Shown piece after piece: positions 8,474 to 16,455 of a DNA stretch of 64,000 nt; within the stretch, counting starts at the first letter, position 1, and every line of letters begins with the position of its first letter. Both the position numbers and the translations under genes were made by a program. Under the pieces are notes generated by a model. It saw only the letters and a program-made list of their open reading frames with translations. It was not told the DNA's origin and searched no databases. Location of the stretch: positions 1-64,000 of the forward strand of contig NZ_KB899422.1 of NCBI RefSeq assembly GCF_000378205.1, given 5' to 3'. The DNA is from Sediminispirochaeta bajacaliforniensis DSM 16054. Its GTDB lineage: Bacteria; Spirochaetota; Spirochaetia; DSM-16054; Sediminispirochaetaceae.

Positions 8474-8764
8474 CTACTTCTCCCATTGATAATCTATTGA
8501 TTCACAGGCACGATAGAGGGCCGTTGTTGCTCTCGCCATGATGACACAATCCAGTGCCCCCTTATCGATTGCCTTGATGTCTGCATCTTTGACCCCAACT
8601 TTTCTAGCACTATCGAGGATAACCTCTTTGATTCGATCGCCAAATTGTTTCTTGACAGGGCTTTCAAGGGTGATATGAATTCCTTCCCCTTCGGGTTTAT
8701 CCACCACAATCATAATATCACTCGATTCCATGGTGCCAGCAACAGCTTTTTTTACAATAGTCAT
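8474..8764 (-). CDS. citD: Citrate lyase gamma subunit (acyl carrier protein)
   Basis: The 96-residue carrier protein holds the phosphoribosyl-dephospho-CoA arm. The N-terminal sequence VKKAVAGTMESSD places Ser14, the known attachment site in the family, in its expected context. Its start is nine bases after the stop of the upstream esterase, and the Shine-Dalgarno AGGAG overlaps that stop codon. The citrate lyase genes therefore have no promoter of their own at this point and are most likely read through from the esterase gene. Confidence 0.94.
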   Translation of the reverse strand: MTIVKKAVAGTMESSDIMIVVDKPEGEGIHITLESPVKKQFGDRIKEVILDSARKVGVKDADIKAIDKGALDCVIMARATTALYRACESIDYQWEK

Positions 8765-8773
8765 ATGACGCTC

Positions 8774-9580
8774 CTATATATCTTGAAAAATCCACCTAAG
8801 TGCATCAGGAAACCGTTTTCTCCATTCGGATTGGCTATGGACAGCATTCTGATAAACATTGTATTTCAAATTATCTTGATTAAGCCCTTGAGCTTCATAA
8901 AAACGCACGATGGTACTGCTTCCCTCAAGAAATTCTGAAGCCGTTGTCATCCTTCCATTTTCATTTGTCCCGACATCAAGGTATACATATTTGAGACTGT
9001 CGCAGCCAGAACAGTGATTCATTGTTTCCTGTAACTTATCCAACCAAATTGCTATTGCCGGACTAATAGCGATGATCCTATGAAAATATTCCTGAAAAGC
9101 TATCGAAGCATACACACTATTCAAACCGCCTGTGCTGTAACCGCATAGTGCAGTGAAATCCGGATCGGGATATGTCCGATAGGTTCTGTCAATATCAGGT
9201 TTAAGTATTTCAATTATCCACTGTAAATACTCTTTCCCACTACCTTTGATATAGGATTCAAATTTTTTTTCCTTTGGTACAACAAAACTTTTTGTATAAG
9301 GGGAATATAAAGCTGTTCGTTCACTTGCCACAGAGGGAGCTTCAATAGCAACGATGATTATCTGTGGTAGGAATTTTCCATAATCTTGGTAGTATTGGAC
9401 AAATCGAAGGCTTTCCACAGCTCCAAATGTATGAGAGTCATAAAAAACGTCCTGTCCATCGTTCATATAGACCACGGGATATCTCTCATTATTATCAGTA
9501 TATCCATCAGGCAAAAAAACCCGAACCATACGCTGATCATCCACCAAGCCCTCAGGATATTTCTTTTCAACTATCTTCAC
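8774..9580 (-). CDS. Alpha/beta-hydrolase esterase heading the citrate lyase operon
   Basis: A 268-residue cytosolic protein of the putative esterase family PF00756 (esterase D and enterochelin esterase relatives). The nucleophile elbow is GYSTGG with Ser149; a YPVVYMNDGQDVF segment forms the early oxyanion-side strand, and the C-terminal NAVHSQSEWRKRFPDALRW carries the likely catalytic His. It starts at a GTG with GGAGG about eight bases upstream. It is nine bases ahead of citD, so it is co-transcribed with citrate lyase, which is not a usual partner. A clear paralogue lies at 18527-19324. Possible roles are freeing citrate from an ester or deacetylating the lyase carrier arm; neither is shown. 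Confidence 0.85.
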   Translation of the reverse strand: MKIVEKKYPEGLVDDQRMVRVFLPDGYTDNNERYPVVYMNDGQDVFYDSHTFGAVESLRFVQYYQDYGKFLPQIIIVAIEAPSVASERTALYSPYTKSFVVPKEKKFESYIKGSGKEYLQWIIEILKPDIDRTYRTYPDPDFTALCGYSTGGLNSVYASIAFQEYFHRIIAISPAIAIWLDKLQETMNHCSGCDSLKYVYLDVGTNENGRMTTASEFLEGSSTIVRFYEAQGLNQDNLKYNVYQNAVHSQSEWRKRFPDALRWIFQDI

Positions 9581-9604
9581 AGAAATCTTCCTCCGTATTT
9601 TATA

Positions 9605-9716
9605 ATTTCATTGATATGTAGGTCATGAAATACAAAAATAAATCGTGTATTCTTATCCGATGTTTCGCTCCTTTTTTCGATAATTTCTGATAGAATCGCT
9701 CTTAGAAACGATCTAT
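9605..9716. promoter_or_regulatory. Dyads between lacI-type gene and esterase-cit operon
   Basis: The 155-base gap before the esterase holds two dyads. One has arms ATAGAATCG at 9690-9698 and CGATCTAT at 9709-9716 (one bulged base); its inner part is ATCG-N10-CGAT. The other has arms ATTTCAT at 9605-9611 and ATGAAAT at 9625-9631. Either could be an operator for the adjacent LacI-type regulator, and the first could also form a hairpin in the readthrough transcript. No convincing -35/-10 pair was found, so it is unclear whether transcription restarts here. Confidence 0.35.
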
Positions 9717-9735
9717 AGGGAAAGGAAAATCATTG

Positions 9736-10767
9736 TTAATAGACTTTATCACCATGAAATCTGCCGCAACTATTACGGATCATTAAACTTGACTTGCTGA
9801 CAGTAGTAATCTCAAGCAATTTTTTTTTATCGATCAGAGAGAATAATGCCTCCGCGGCAAATCTGGCAATTTCAATACCCCGATTATCAATAGTCGTCAT
9901 ACCCAAAACTTCAGAAAAAATAGTCGAATCATGTCCCAATACTGAAACATCCTCAGGTATTTTTATATCTCTCTTCGTTAAAGCATTATAGGCACCAAAC
10001 GCAAGCAAATCATTGAACCCGAAGATTGCGGAAAAAGGAATCTTCCGCGAAAGGAATTCATCTATGGCCCTTGTTGTGACATCAATATTGGTAGTCCCAT
10101 AAATAGTCAGTTCTTCTCGGAATTGGAGTCCGGCCTCTTCAATTGCTTTTCTATATCCTTTCAACATTTCAAGTTGTGATGGGCTCCTTTCTCCGTTATA
10201 CGTGCCCATCAACACAGCGATATTTTTATGTCCAAGGTTCAATAGATACTTGGTTCCAAGATAACCATTGTATTTATGGTCAACCAATACACTCACAGTG
10301 TTTTCAGGAATATTCTTTGTCGATCTATCTAAGACGACAATAGGATAGGACTTGGGAATTTGTAATAAACACTCGCCGGAATGCGGCGCACAAGGGAAAA
10401 AAACAATCCCTTGTGCGCCGCATTCGATCATGCTTTTGCATAATTTCGTCTCATTGACAACAGAATGGTTTGATTCACTGGTAATCACATTGAAATTATG
10501 CAAATCGGCAACCTCCATAACCCCCTTCACAAATGGGTAGATACCTATTGCAAGCATATTAGGAATAATCAAGCCAATCAGCTGTTTCTTGCCTTCCCGT
10601 TCTGGCATTTTTTTGTTCTCGAAGTAACCAATTTCTTGTAAAGCCTTCTCAACTGCTTGTCTGGTTCTATCATTCACACTGGAATTATTATTGATAACTC
10701 TTGAAACCGTCGTAATTGAGCATCCGACCATCCGAGCAACATCTGCAAGCCTTTTTTTCCTATCCAT
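9736..10767 (-). CDS. LacI-family transcriptional regulator (1)
   Basis: The start is set at the ATG at 10767, preceded by GGGG; an upstream TTG abutting the previous stop is less likely. This gives 343 residues. The N-terminal helix-turn-helix reads LADVARMVGCSITTVSRVINN, with the hinge helix near residue 50, followed by a periplasmic-binding-protein-like effector domain. It is the last gene after the ABC importer and CocE-type hydrolase and immediately precedes the esterase-citrate lyase genes, so it probably controls one or both. Its coding sequence contains a perfect 19-base inverted repeat (10379-10425) around the codons of the conserved GIVFFP strand. Confidence 0.9.
   Translation of the reverse strand: MDRKKRLADVARMVGCSITTVSRVINNNSSVNDRTRQAVEKALQEIGYFENKKMPEREGKKQLIGLIIPNMLAIGIYPFVKGVMEVADLHNFNVITSESNHSVVNETKLCKSMIECGAQGIVFFPCAPHSGECLLQIPKSYPIVVLDRSTKNIPENTVSVLVDHKYNGYLGTKYLLNLGHKNIAVLMGTYNGERSPSQLEMLKGYRKAIEEAGLQFREELTIYGTTNIDVTTRAIDEFLSRKIPFSAIFGFNDLLAFGAYNALTKRDIKIPEDVSVLGHDSTIFSEVLGMTTIDNRGIEIARFAAEALFSLIDKKKLLEITTVSKSSLMIRNSCGRFHGDKVY
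10379..10425. repeat. Perfect 19-bp inverted repeat inside the lacI-type gene
   Basis: Arms GAATGCGGCGCACAAGGGA (10379-10397) and its exact reverse complement (10407-10425) flank a nine-base AT-rich centre. The repeat lies wholly inside the coding frame and does not break it; the arms encode ECGAQG and PCAPHS on either side of the family's usual GIVFFP strand. The stem is GC-rich and would form a very stable hairpin in mRNA or a cruciform in DNA. The bases flanking the arms do not pair. Confidence 0.95.
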
Positions 10768-10794
10768 CCTTACCCCATTTTCTGTAACAACCAA

Positions 10795-12633
10795 TTATAA
10801 ACTGTTCACAATTGGCAAATCTACATAGGAAGCATGCTCTTTATCAAGATAAAGCCTATTCTTAGCTTTTAACATAACCTGCCCTTTTCCTTCGGGATCT
10901 CCAGTATTATGATTCACATCAAAATGAGGATAATTACTACTTGATACATCAATTCGAATCCGATGTCCTTTTTTAAACAGATTTGCGGTCGAAAAAGCTT
11001 CTACGAAAACCTCATAAATTTCTCCAGGAACCATAAGTTCGGGGTTCTCAAAAGAATTCCGATATCGCACTCTCATGATACCGTCGGTGATATTCATGGC
11101 AAATCCTTGCGGATAGCTTTCACTTATGGGATAGACATCTATGAGTTTAATAGTGAAATCGGTATCCTTACAGTCCGACGAAATCCATAACCTTGCCTTG
11201 ATTGGTCCTGCGATAACTTTATCCTCATCAAGAATCGATGTTTGAAATACCACGATGTCATCCCTAGCCTCAAGCGGTAAATAGGGTTTTTTAGAACCAA
11301 AAAAACGATCACCTTCCTTTTGGTCATAGGCGCCACCGCGCATGATAGGCTCACCAGAAGTAATAGTCCCTCCAACAGACGGTACCGGATTTCTGGGATC
11401 AAAAATATATTCAATAAATGATTCAGAAAGAGTGCTCTTTTTATCCGACAAAGATCCATTTGCATGGAAATAGTACGGAACAAAGATAGTATTTGGCAAG
11501 GGCCAGCTGTCGGCAGAAAACCAATGTCCTCCATGGCTAATTGTGCCGTTGTCATTCTTTTTGCCTGAACCACCTCCCATAATAAAAATCTTTACTTTTT
11601 TCCCATCTTCTGGGAGAACATCCTTGCCTTTTAGAAATTTGTCAAACCAGGCCAACTTGAGTTCCTGATAAGAATTGGCATAACCGGTATGTATTAGTGC
11701 TTCTGCAGAAAAATCAACTTCGCCTGCTATAGTCATGGCCCTATTATTATGAGTCCAAGGGCCCATCATAAGATAAACGGGATTTTGGTGCCTTTTACTA
11801 AAAGCCTCATAGTTTTCAAGGATGGTCTTAACGTAAGGGTCATACCAACCGCTAATCAGAAAGATGGGCGTATCAATAAATCGATCATAGTATTCACTGG
11901 TATTAATTCCTAATTGTTTCCAATACGCTCCATACGTTCCTTTTTCCCAGAAGGAAAAAGCAATATCCTCATATTCTGGAAAATTTCGAAGCAAGGAATG
12001 CCCCCGTTTAAGAGGCATTCTATCCATCCAGGCAAAGATATCTTCGCTTTTCAACGATTCTGTAATTATAGGATCCTGTATCGCAGCAGGACTAACCTGG
12101 GCCTGAAGAAAAGCCCAGATCAACTGCTTCAGTTCAAATGCCCCACCTTGACGGATCCCGCTAAAATAAGCATTAGAGAAGCCTCCAGAATCGATAAACA
12201 TGCAATCTATTCCCTCGGAAAGCAAGCACCCGAGAGCCATTGCAGCATGGGAAGTGTAAGAAAATCCCATAACACCAACCTTTCCGTTACACCAAGGCTG
12301 TTTTCTGATCCACTGAATAGTATATTGGCCATCAGAAGCTTCATTAAAGTATTTGATAAATACACCTTCAGAATCGTATCTGCCTCTGCAGTCCTGAAAG
12401 ATTACTACATATCCATGCTTATTATAGAATGAAGCTATCTTTTGCCGAGAAGATGCTTGCCCATTTGGGTCATCTATATCATAGTCGTTTGCTTCCCTTT
12501 TTCCATATGGAGTTCGCTCGAGAATAACCGGATAGGATTCAGAATCTCCCTCTGGGAAATAGATATCCATCGCTAATTTGACATCATCCTTCATCGGAAT
12601 CATGATATTGTTCATCACCTTATATTCTTTCAT
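10795..12633 (-). CDS. CocE/NonD family hydrolase
   Basis: A 612-residue cytosolic alpha/beta hydrolase of the CocE/NonD (X-Pro dipeptidyl-peptidase S15-like) family. The nucleophile elbow is GFSYTS with Ser125, the acid is in the ISGWYDPYV segment, and the catalytic His is in MMGPWTHNNR; a C-terminal jelly-roll domain follows from about residue 370. Relatives hydrolyse esters or amides such as alpha-amino acid esters, cocaine and glutaryl-cephalosporins. There is no signal peptide, so it should act on a substrate after import. It lies 11 bases after the importer ATPase gene, which supports a role on the imported compound. Confidence 0.88.
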   Translation of the reverse strand: MKEYKVMNNIMIPMKDDVKLAMDIYFPEGDSESYPVILERTPYGKREANDYDIDDPNGQASSRQKIASFYNKHGYVVIFQDCRGRYDSEGVFIKYFNEASDGQYTIQWIRKQPWCNGKVGVMGFSYTSHAAMALGCLLSEGIDCMFIDSGGFSNAYFSGIRQGGAFELKQLIWAFLQAQVSPAAIQDPIITESLKSEDIFAWMDRMPLKRGHSLLRNFPEYEDIAFSFWEKGTYGAYWKQLGINTSEYYDRFIDTPIFLISGWYDPYVKTILENYEAFSKRHQNPVYLMMGPWTHNNRAMTIAGEVDFSAEALIHTGYANSYQELKLAWFDKFLKGKDVLPEDGKKVKIFIMGGGSGKKNDNGTISHGGHWFSADSWPLPNTIFVPYYFHANGSLSDKKSTLSESFIEYIFDPRNPVPSVGGTITSGEPIMRGGAYDQKEGDRFFGSKKPYLPLEARDDIVVFQTSILDEDKVIAGPIKARLWISSDCKDTDFTIKLIDVYPISESYPQGFAMNITDGIMRVRYRNSFENPELMVPGEIYEVFVEAFSTANLFKKGHRIRIDVSSSNYPHFDVNHNTGDPEGKGQVMLKAKNRLYLDKEHASYVDLPIVNSL

Positions 12634-12644
12634 ATAGATTCCCT

Positions 12645-13610
12645 CTACCTAATTTTTCTGCATGCAACAAAATGGTCTGGTCTCACTTCAATTAATTCAG
12701 GCATTTCCAGACATGATTCATCTCCATTCCAGCAACGATTTCTGAAGGCACAACCACGAGGAGGATTTACAGGACTAGGCACTTCTCCCTGAAGAATAAT
12801 TCGCTTACTTGTATGTGTAGGGTCTGCAATGGGAATAGCAGAAAGCAAAGCTGTCACATAAGGATGCATCGGATTGGCATACAATTCATCACGTATGGCT
12901 ATCTCGACAATTTTCCCCAGATACATGACAACTATTCGATCACAAATATAATCGACAACCGTCAGATTATGAGAAATGAACACCAGTGTTAAATTTAATT
13001 CCTTTTTTAGATCTATAAGCAAATTAAGAATTTGTGATTGAATCGAAACATCTAAAGCGGAAACGGCTTCATCACAGACCAGAATTTCTGGTTTCAAAAT
13101 CAAAGCCTTAGCAATCATTATGCGCTGTCGTTGTCCTCCTGAAAACTCATGAGGATATCGCTTGCAGTGTTTCGTATTCAGTCCGACTCTGTCCATTACT
13201 TCATGAACTGCACACATCCGTTCTTTTCTATCCATGTGGGAATGAATAAGCAGGGGTTCTCCTATGATATCCCCGATATTCATTCTTGGATTGAGAGAAG
13301 AGAACGGGTCCTGAAAAACTATTTGGATCTTAGTTCTAAGGTGCATCTGCTCTTTCTTGGAAAGATCTGTGATATCCTCTCCGTCATAAAAGATTTTTCC
13401 TGATGTAGGCTTATAGAGATTCAGAATAATTTTTGCTAAAGTAGTCTTTCCACAACCAGATTCTCCCACAAGACCAAGGGATTCACCGCGTCGAATGCTT
13501 AAATTCACTCTATTAACAGCCTTGAGGTATTCGGACGAACATTTGAAAAGTCCTCCTTTTATGGCAAAAAATTTGGAAATGTCCTTAAGTTCCAAAATGG
13601 TATCATTCAT
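12645..13610 (-). CDS. Oligopeptide-type ABC importer ATPase (DppF/OppF class)
   Basis: The 321-residue ATPase carries Walker A (GESGCGKTT), the signature FSGGQRQR and Walker B (ILVCDEAV), and ends with the oligopeptide-importer C-terminal region containing the CAFRNRC motif; cysteines in this tail can bind an iron-sulphur cluster in some members. It pairs with the DppD-class ATPase just upstream, whose stop overlaps its start by eight bases (GGAGG precedes the ATG). Its C-terminal tail is intact. Substrate class is peptide, nickel or other small organic ligand; sequence alone does not decide. Confidence 0.93.
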   Translation of the reverse strand: MNDTILELKDISKFFAIKGGLFKCSSEYLKAVNRVNLSIRRGESLGLVGESGCGKTTLAKIILNLYKPTSGKIFYDGEDITDLSKKEQMHLRTKIQIVFQDPFSSLNPRMNIGDIIGEPLLIHSHMDRKERMCAVHEVMDRVGLNTKHCKRYPHEFSGGQRQRIMIAKALILKPEILVCDEAVSALDVSIQSQILNLLIDLKKELNLTLVFISHNLTVVDYICDRIVVMYLGKIVEIAIRDELYANPMHPYVTALLSAIPIADPTHTSKRIILQGEVPSPVNPPRGCAFRNRCWNGDESCLEMPELIEVRPDHFVACRKIR

Positions 13611-14568
13611 CCATAGGCCTCCAACAGGCTACATAGTGATTGTTTGATTTCTTCAAATAGGGTCTTTCCTCAAGACATTTATCACATCCGTATTCACATC
13701 GAGGGAAAAAAGCACACCCCTTAGGCATATCCGATAAATCAGGAACCATCCCTTTGATGGTAGTAAGTCTGGCTCTCTTTCCTAGTGAAGGGATGGAGCT
13801 TAAGAGTCCCCTTGTGTAGGGATGCAACGGATTTTTAAATAACTCATTTACATTGGCCATCTCGATAATAACTCCGGCATACATAACGGCTACTCGTGAG
13901 CAACTTTCCGCAATGACACCAAGATCGTGAGTAATCATTAAGACGGAAGTACCAAACTGCATTTTGAGATTTTCCATAAGGTCTATGATCTGGGCCTGTA
14001 TAGTGACATCAAGAGCCGTTGTAGGTTCATCAGCAATAAGGATTTCTGGCTGACATAAAAGGGCCATGGCTATCATAACTCGTTGTCTCAATCCCCCAGA
14101 AAGTTCATGTGGATATTCTTTCAAGCGCTTCCGTACATCGGACATACCGACTGTAGCAAGCATGTCGGCAGCAAGCTCTTCAGCTTCCGATCGTGTTTTG
14201 TTCATATGAAGATGTATTACTTCAATCAACTGGTTCCCGACGGTAAATACGGGATTCAAACTGGTCATGGGTTCCTGGAAAATCATTGAGATTTTATTGC
14301 CTCGGACAGCACGCATTTCTTTTTCCGAAAATTCCAGTAAATTTCTACCTCGAAACATAATACTACCGCCACAAATTTCTCCCGGTGGCGTTGGAATGAG
14401 CTGCATAACACTGAGAGCCGTAAGACTTTTTCCACAACCAGACTCCCCTACTAGCCCAAGCGTTTCTCCTTTCTCAATATGAAAAGTTATCCCCCGCAAG
14501 GCATGAAGACGTCGGGTTTCGGAAACAAAATCAACTTGCAAGTCTTGTATTTCTAGAACCTTATCCAT
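13603..14568 (-). CDS. Oligopeptide-type ABC importer ATPase (DppD/OppD class)
   Basis: The partner ATPase, also 321 residues, has Walker A GESGCGKS, signature LSGGLRQR, Walker B ILIADEPTTALDVT and the C-terminal CAFFPRCEYGCDKC tail. The start lies ten bases after the stop of the permease gene and AAGGA precedes the ATG. With the DppF-class protein it powers the two-permease importer encoded upstream. Nothing is missing. The two ATPases being of equal length is common for this family. Confidence 0.93.
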   Translation of the reverse strand: MDKVLEIQDLQVDFVSETRRLHALRGITFHIEKGETLGLVGESGCGKSLTALSVMQLIPTPPGEICGGSIMFRGRNLLEFSEKEMRAVRGNKISMIFQEPMTSLNPVFTVGNQLIEVIHLHMNKTRSEAEELAADMLATVGMSDVRKRLKEYPHELSGGLRQRVMIAMALLCQPEILIADEPTTALDVTIQAQIIDLMENLKMQFGTSVLMITHDLGVIAESCSRVAVMYAGVIIEMANVNELFKNPLHPYTRGLLSSIPSLGKRARLTTIKGMVPDLSDMPKGCAFFPRCEYGCDKCLEERPYLKKSNNHYVACWRPMDE

Positions 14569-14578
14569 TCCAAATTCC

Positions 14579-15403
14579 TTAATTTTCTCTTAATCGAGGA
14601 TCAAGCAAATCCCTGAGCGCATCGCCCACCATATTGAATGACAAGACCGTAATCATGATACATAAGCCGGGAATTATGGTTAGCCAAGGAGCCTGTGAAA
14701 GAAACATTCGACCTTCATTAATAATATTCCCCCAGCTGGGAATATCTGGCTGCAAACCGACACCAAGGAAGGTTAAGCTAGCTTCTGCAAGAACCGTACT
14801 AGCTAAAATCGAAGTCAATACAACAATAATTGAGGAAAGACACAATGGTAAAATGTGTCGAACCATGATTCGTAAATCACCGACCCCAATCGCATAGGCT
14901 GCCTCAACGTGATCCATCTCTTTCACACTTAACGTAACACCACGAGTCATTCGTGCCACCTTCGGAATATTTGTAATTGCCAATGCGGCAATAATATTGG
15001 GGATGCCAGAACCCAATGTTGCAACTAGGACCATTGCAAGAAGAATTGAAGGGAAAGCTAGCGTAGCATCCATGATTCTCATTAGAATCGAATCCAACCG
15101 TTTATAGTATCCGGCCAGTAGACCAAGACCAACTCCAAGAAGACAACTGACACCCATGGTCGTTATTCCTATTTCCAAGGAGATTCTTGCACCAAAAACT
15201 ATCCTGGAAAATAAATCTCTTCCGAAAGAGTCGGTACCAAACCAATGGATCGCACAGGGCTTGGCCAACCTATTCATCACATCCATTTTCAAGGGGTCAG
15301 TTTTGACAAAAACGGGACCGAAAACAGCTATCACTAAAATAAGCGCAGATATTACACTGCCTATGATTATCTGATAATATCGCTTTTTGATTTTTCTCAT
15401 CAT
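14579..15403 (-). CDS. Oligopeptide-type ABC importer permease (DppC class)
   Basis: A 274-residue inner-membrane protein with a long N-terminal hydrophobic segment (about residues 12-32) and further membrane spans. The DppC-type N-terminal region reads HWFGTDSFGRDLFSRI and the permease EAA loop lies near EAAYAIGVGDLRIM. It couples to the ATPases through that loop. Two adjacent ATG codons (15403 and 15400) are possible, with AAAGGG upstream. It is 14 bases downstream of the DppB-class gene. Confidence 0.92.
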   Translation of the reverse strand: MMRKIKKRYYQIIIGSVISALILVIAVFGPVFVKTDPLKMDVMNRLAKPCAIHWFGTDSFGRDLFSRIVFGARISLEIGITTMGVSCLLGVGLGLLAGYYKRLDSILMRIMDATLAFPSILLAMVLVATLGSGIPNIIAALAITNIPKVARMTRGVTLSVKEMDHVEAAYAIGVGDLRIMVRHILPLCLSSIIVVLTSILASTVLAEASLTFLGVGLQPDIPSWGNIINEGRMFLSQAPWLTIIPGLCIMITVLSFNMVGDALRDLLDPRLREN

Positions 15404-15417
15404 GCTGCCCTTTCGAT

Positions 15418-16350
15418 TTAAGAATAAGTAACTCGTGGATCCAACAATTTATATAGAATATCTATGATCAAATTCACAAGAACGAACATTAATGCTACAT
15501 ACATGATATGGCCTTGTATTAGACTGTAATCCCTTCGGGAGATGGCTGTGACAATAAGATTCCCAGCTCCTGGAATGTTAAAAACAGCCTCGGTAACGAC
15601 CGCACCGCCTGCCAGCCTCGCTACATTCAGACCTATACCTGTCACTGTTGGAATCATGGCATTCTTGAAGGCATGCTTCATAACCAACAAAAACTTGCTA
15701 ACACCCTTGGACTTGGCTGTCCTGATATAGTCAGATCTCAGGACCTCCAGCATGCTTGATCTTGTCAATCTTGCGGTTTCGGAAGCTAATTGCAATCCAA
15801 GTGCAAAAGCCGGAAGTATCAAATAATATATAGAGGTCCAGAACCCGGATTCGCTAATCAGCTTATAACCTAACACTGGGAAAATATGTAGGTTCTGTGC
15901 AAAAACCAAAATAAGCATCAGGCCTAACCAAAAATTTGGGACAGAAATACCGACCATTGCCAATAAAATAAAAAGTCTATCTAAAAAAGTATTGTGATTG
16001 ATAGCTGAGAGTATTCCCATTGGGATTCCCAAAAGAATGGAAACAAGCAACCCCATGGACATTAGTAATAAAGTCGGCTCCATTCTGCTGATGATAAGCT
16101 TGGTCACCGACATATCATAGAAATAGGAATTGCCAAAATCTCCATGTATAGCCTTTGCGAACCAATTGAGCATCTGCATTAGAAATGGTTTATCCAACCC
16201 CATTGTTGTTCGCAATTCATCTATGCTTTCAGGAGTGGCTTCAGGTCCCAGCATAACACTTGCAGGGTCCCCGGGAATCAATCTGACAATTGTAAATACA
16301 AGTGCCCCTACGATTAGTAGCACCATGAGAAGACCTATTATTCTTCTCAT
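15418..16350 (-). CDS. Oligopeptide-type ABC importer permease (DppB class)
   Basis: A 310-residue integral membrane protein with the DppB/OppB layout: an N-terminal span, the IRLIPGDPASVMLGPEAT extracytoplasmic segment, and EAA loop around SDYIRTAKSKGV. It forms the heterodimeric channel with the DppC-class protein. AAGGA lies upstream of the ATG. It is separated from the binding-protein gene by 105 bases that contain a long hairpin, a common place to set the higher level of binding protein relative to membrane parts. Confidence 0.92.
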   Translation of the reverse strand: MRRIIGLLMVLLIVGALVFTIVRLIPGDPASVMLGPEATPESIDELRTTMGLDKPFLMQMLNWFAKAIHGDFGNSYFYDMSVTKLIISRMEPTLLLMSMGLLVSILLGIPMGILSAINHNTFLDRLFILLAMVGISVPNFWLGLMLILVFAQNLHIFPVLGYKLISESGFWTSIYYLILPAFALGLQLASETARLTRSSMLEVLRSDYIRTAKSKGVSKFLLVMKHAFKNAMIPTVTGIGLNVARLAGGAVVTEAVFNIPGAGNLIVTAISRRDYSLIQGHIMYVALMFVLVNLIIDILYKLLDPRVTYS

Positions 16351-16403
16351 GATATCTTCGTCCTTCTCGCGATATATATAATCAATATAGACTCCCTTAT
16401 TTT

Positions 16404-16450
16404 AAGAATACGTACCGGTCGAGAACATATCCAAACCGGTATGTATTCTT
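16404..16450 (-). promoter_or_regulatory. Intercistronic hairpin between binding-protein and permease genes
   Basis: Arms AAGAATACGTACCGGT (16404-16419) and ACCGGTATGTATTCTT (16435-16450) pair over 16 bases with a single G-U in the RNA and a 15-base loop. The hairpin starts five bases after the binding-protein stop codon. Such structures in ABC operons stabilise the 3' end of the binding-protein message or cause partial termination. There is no strong U-run after the stem, which favours stabilisation or attenuation. Confidence 0.7.
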
Positions 16451-16455
16451 GAAAG

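Noticed and set aside
11139-11573. A 144-codon frame on the minus strand inside the CocE-type gene
   Set aside because: It is in an alternative frame of a well-supported hydrolase and has no recognisable domain.
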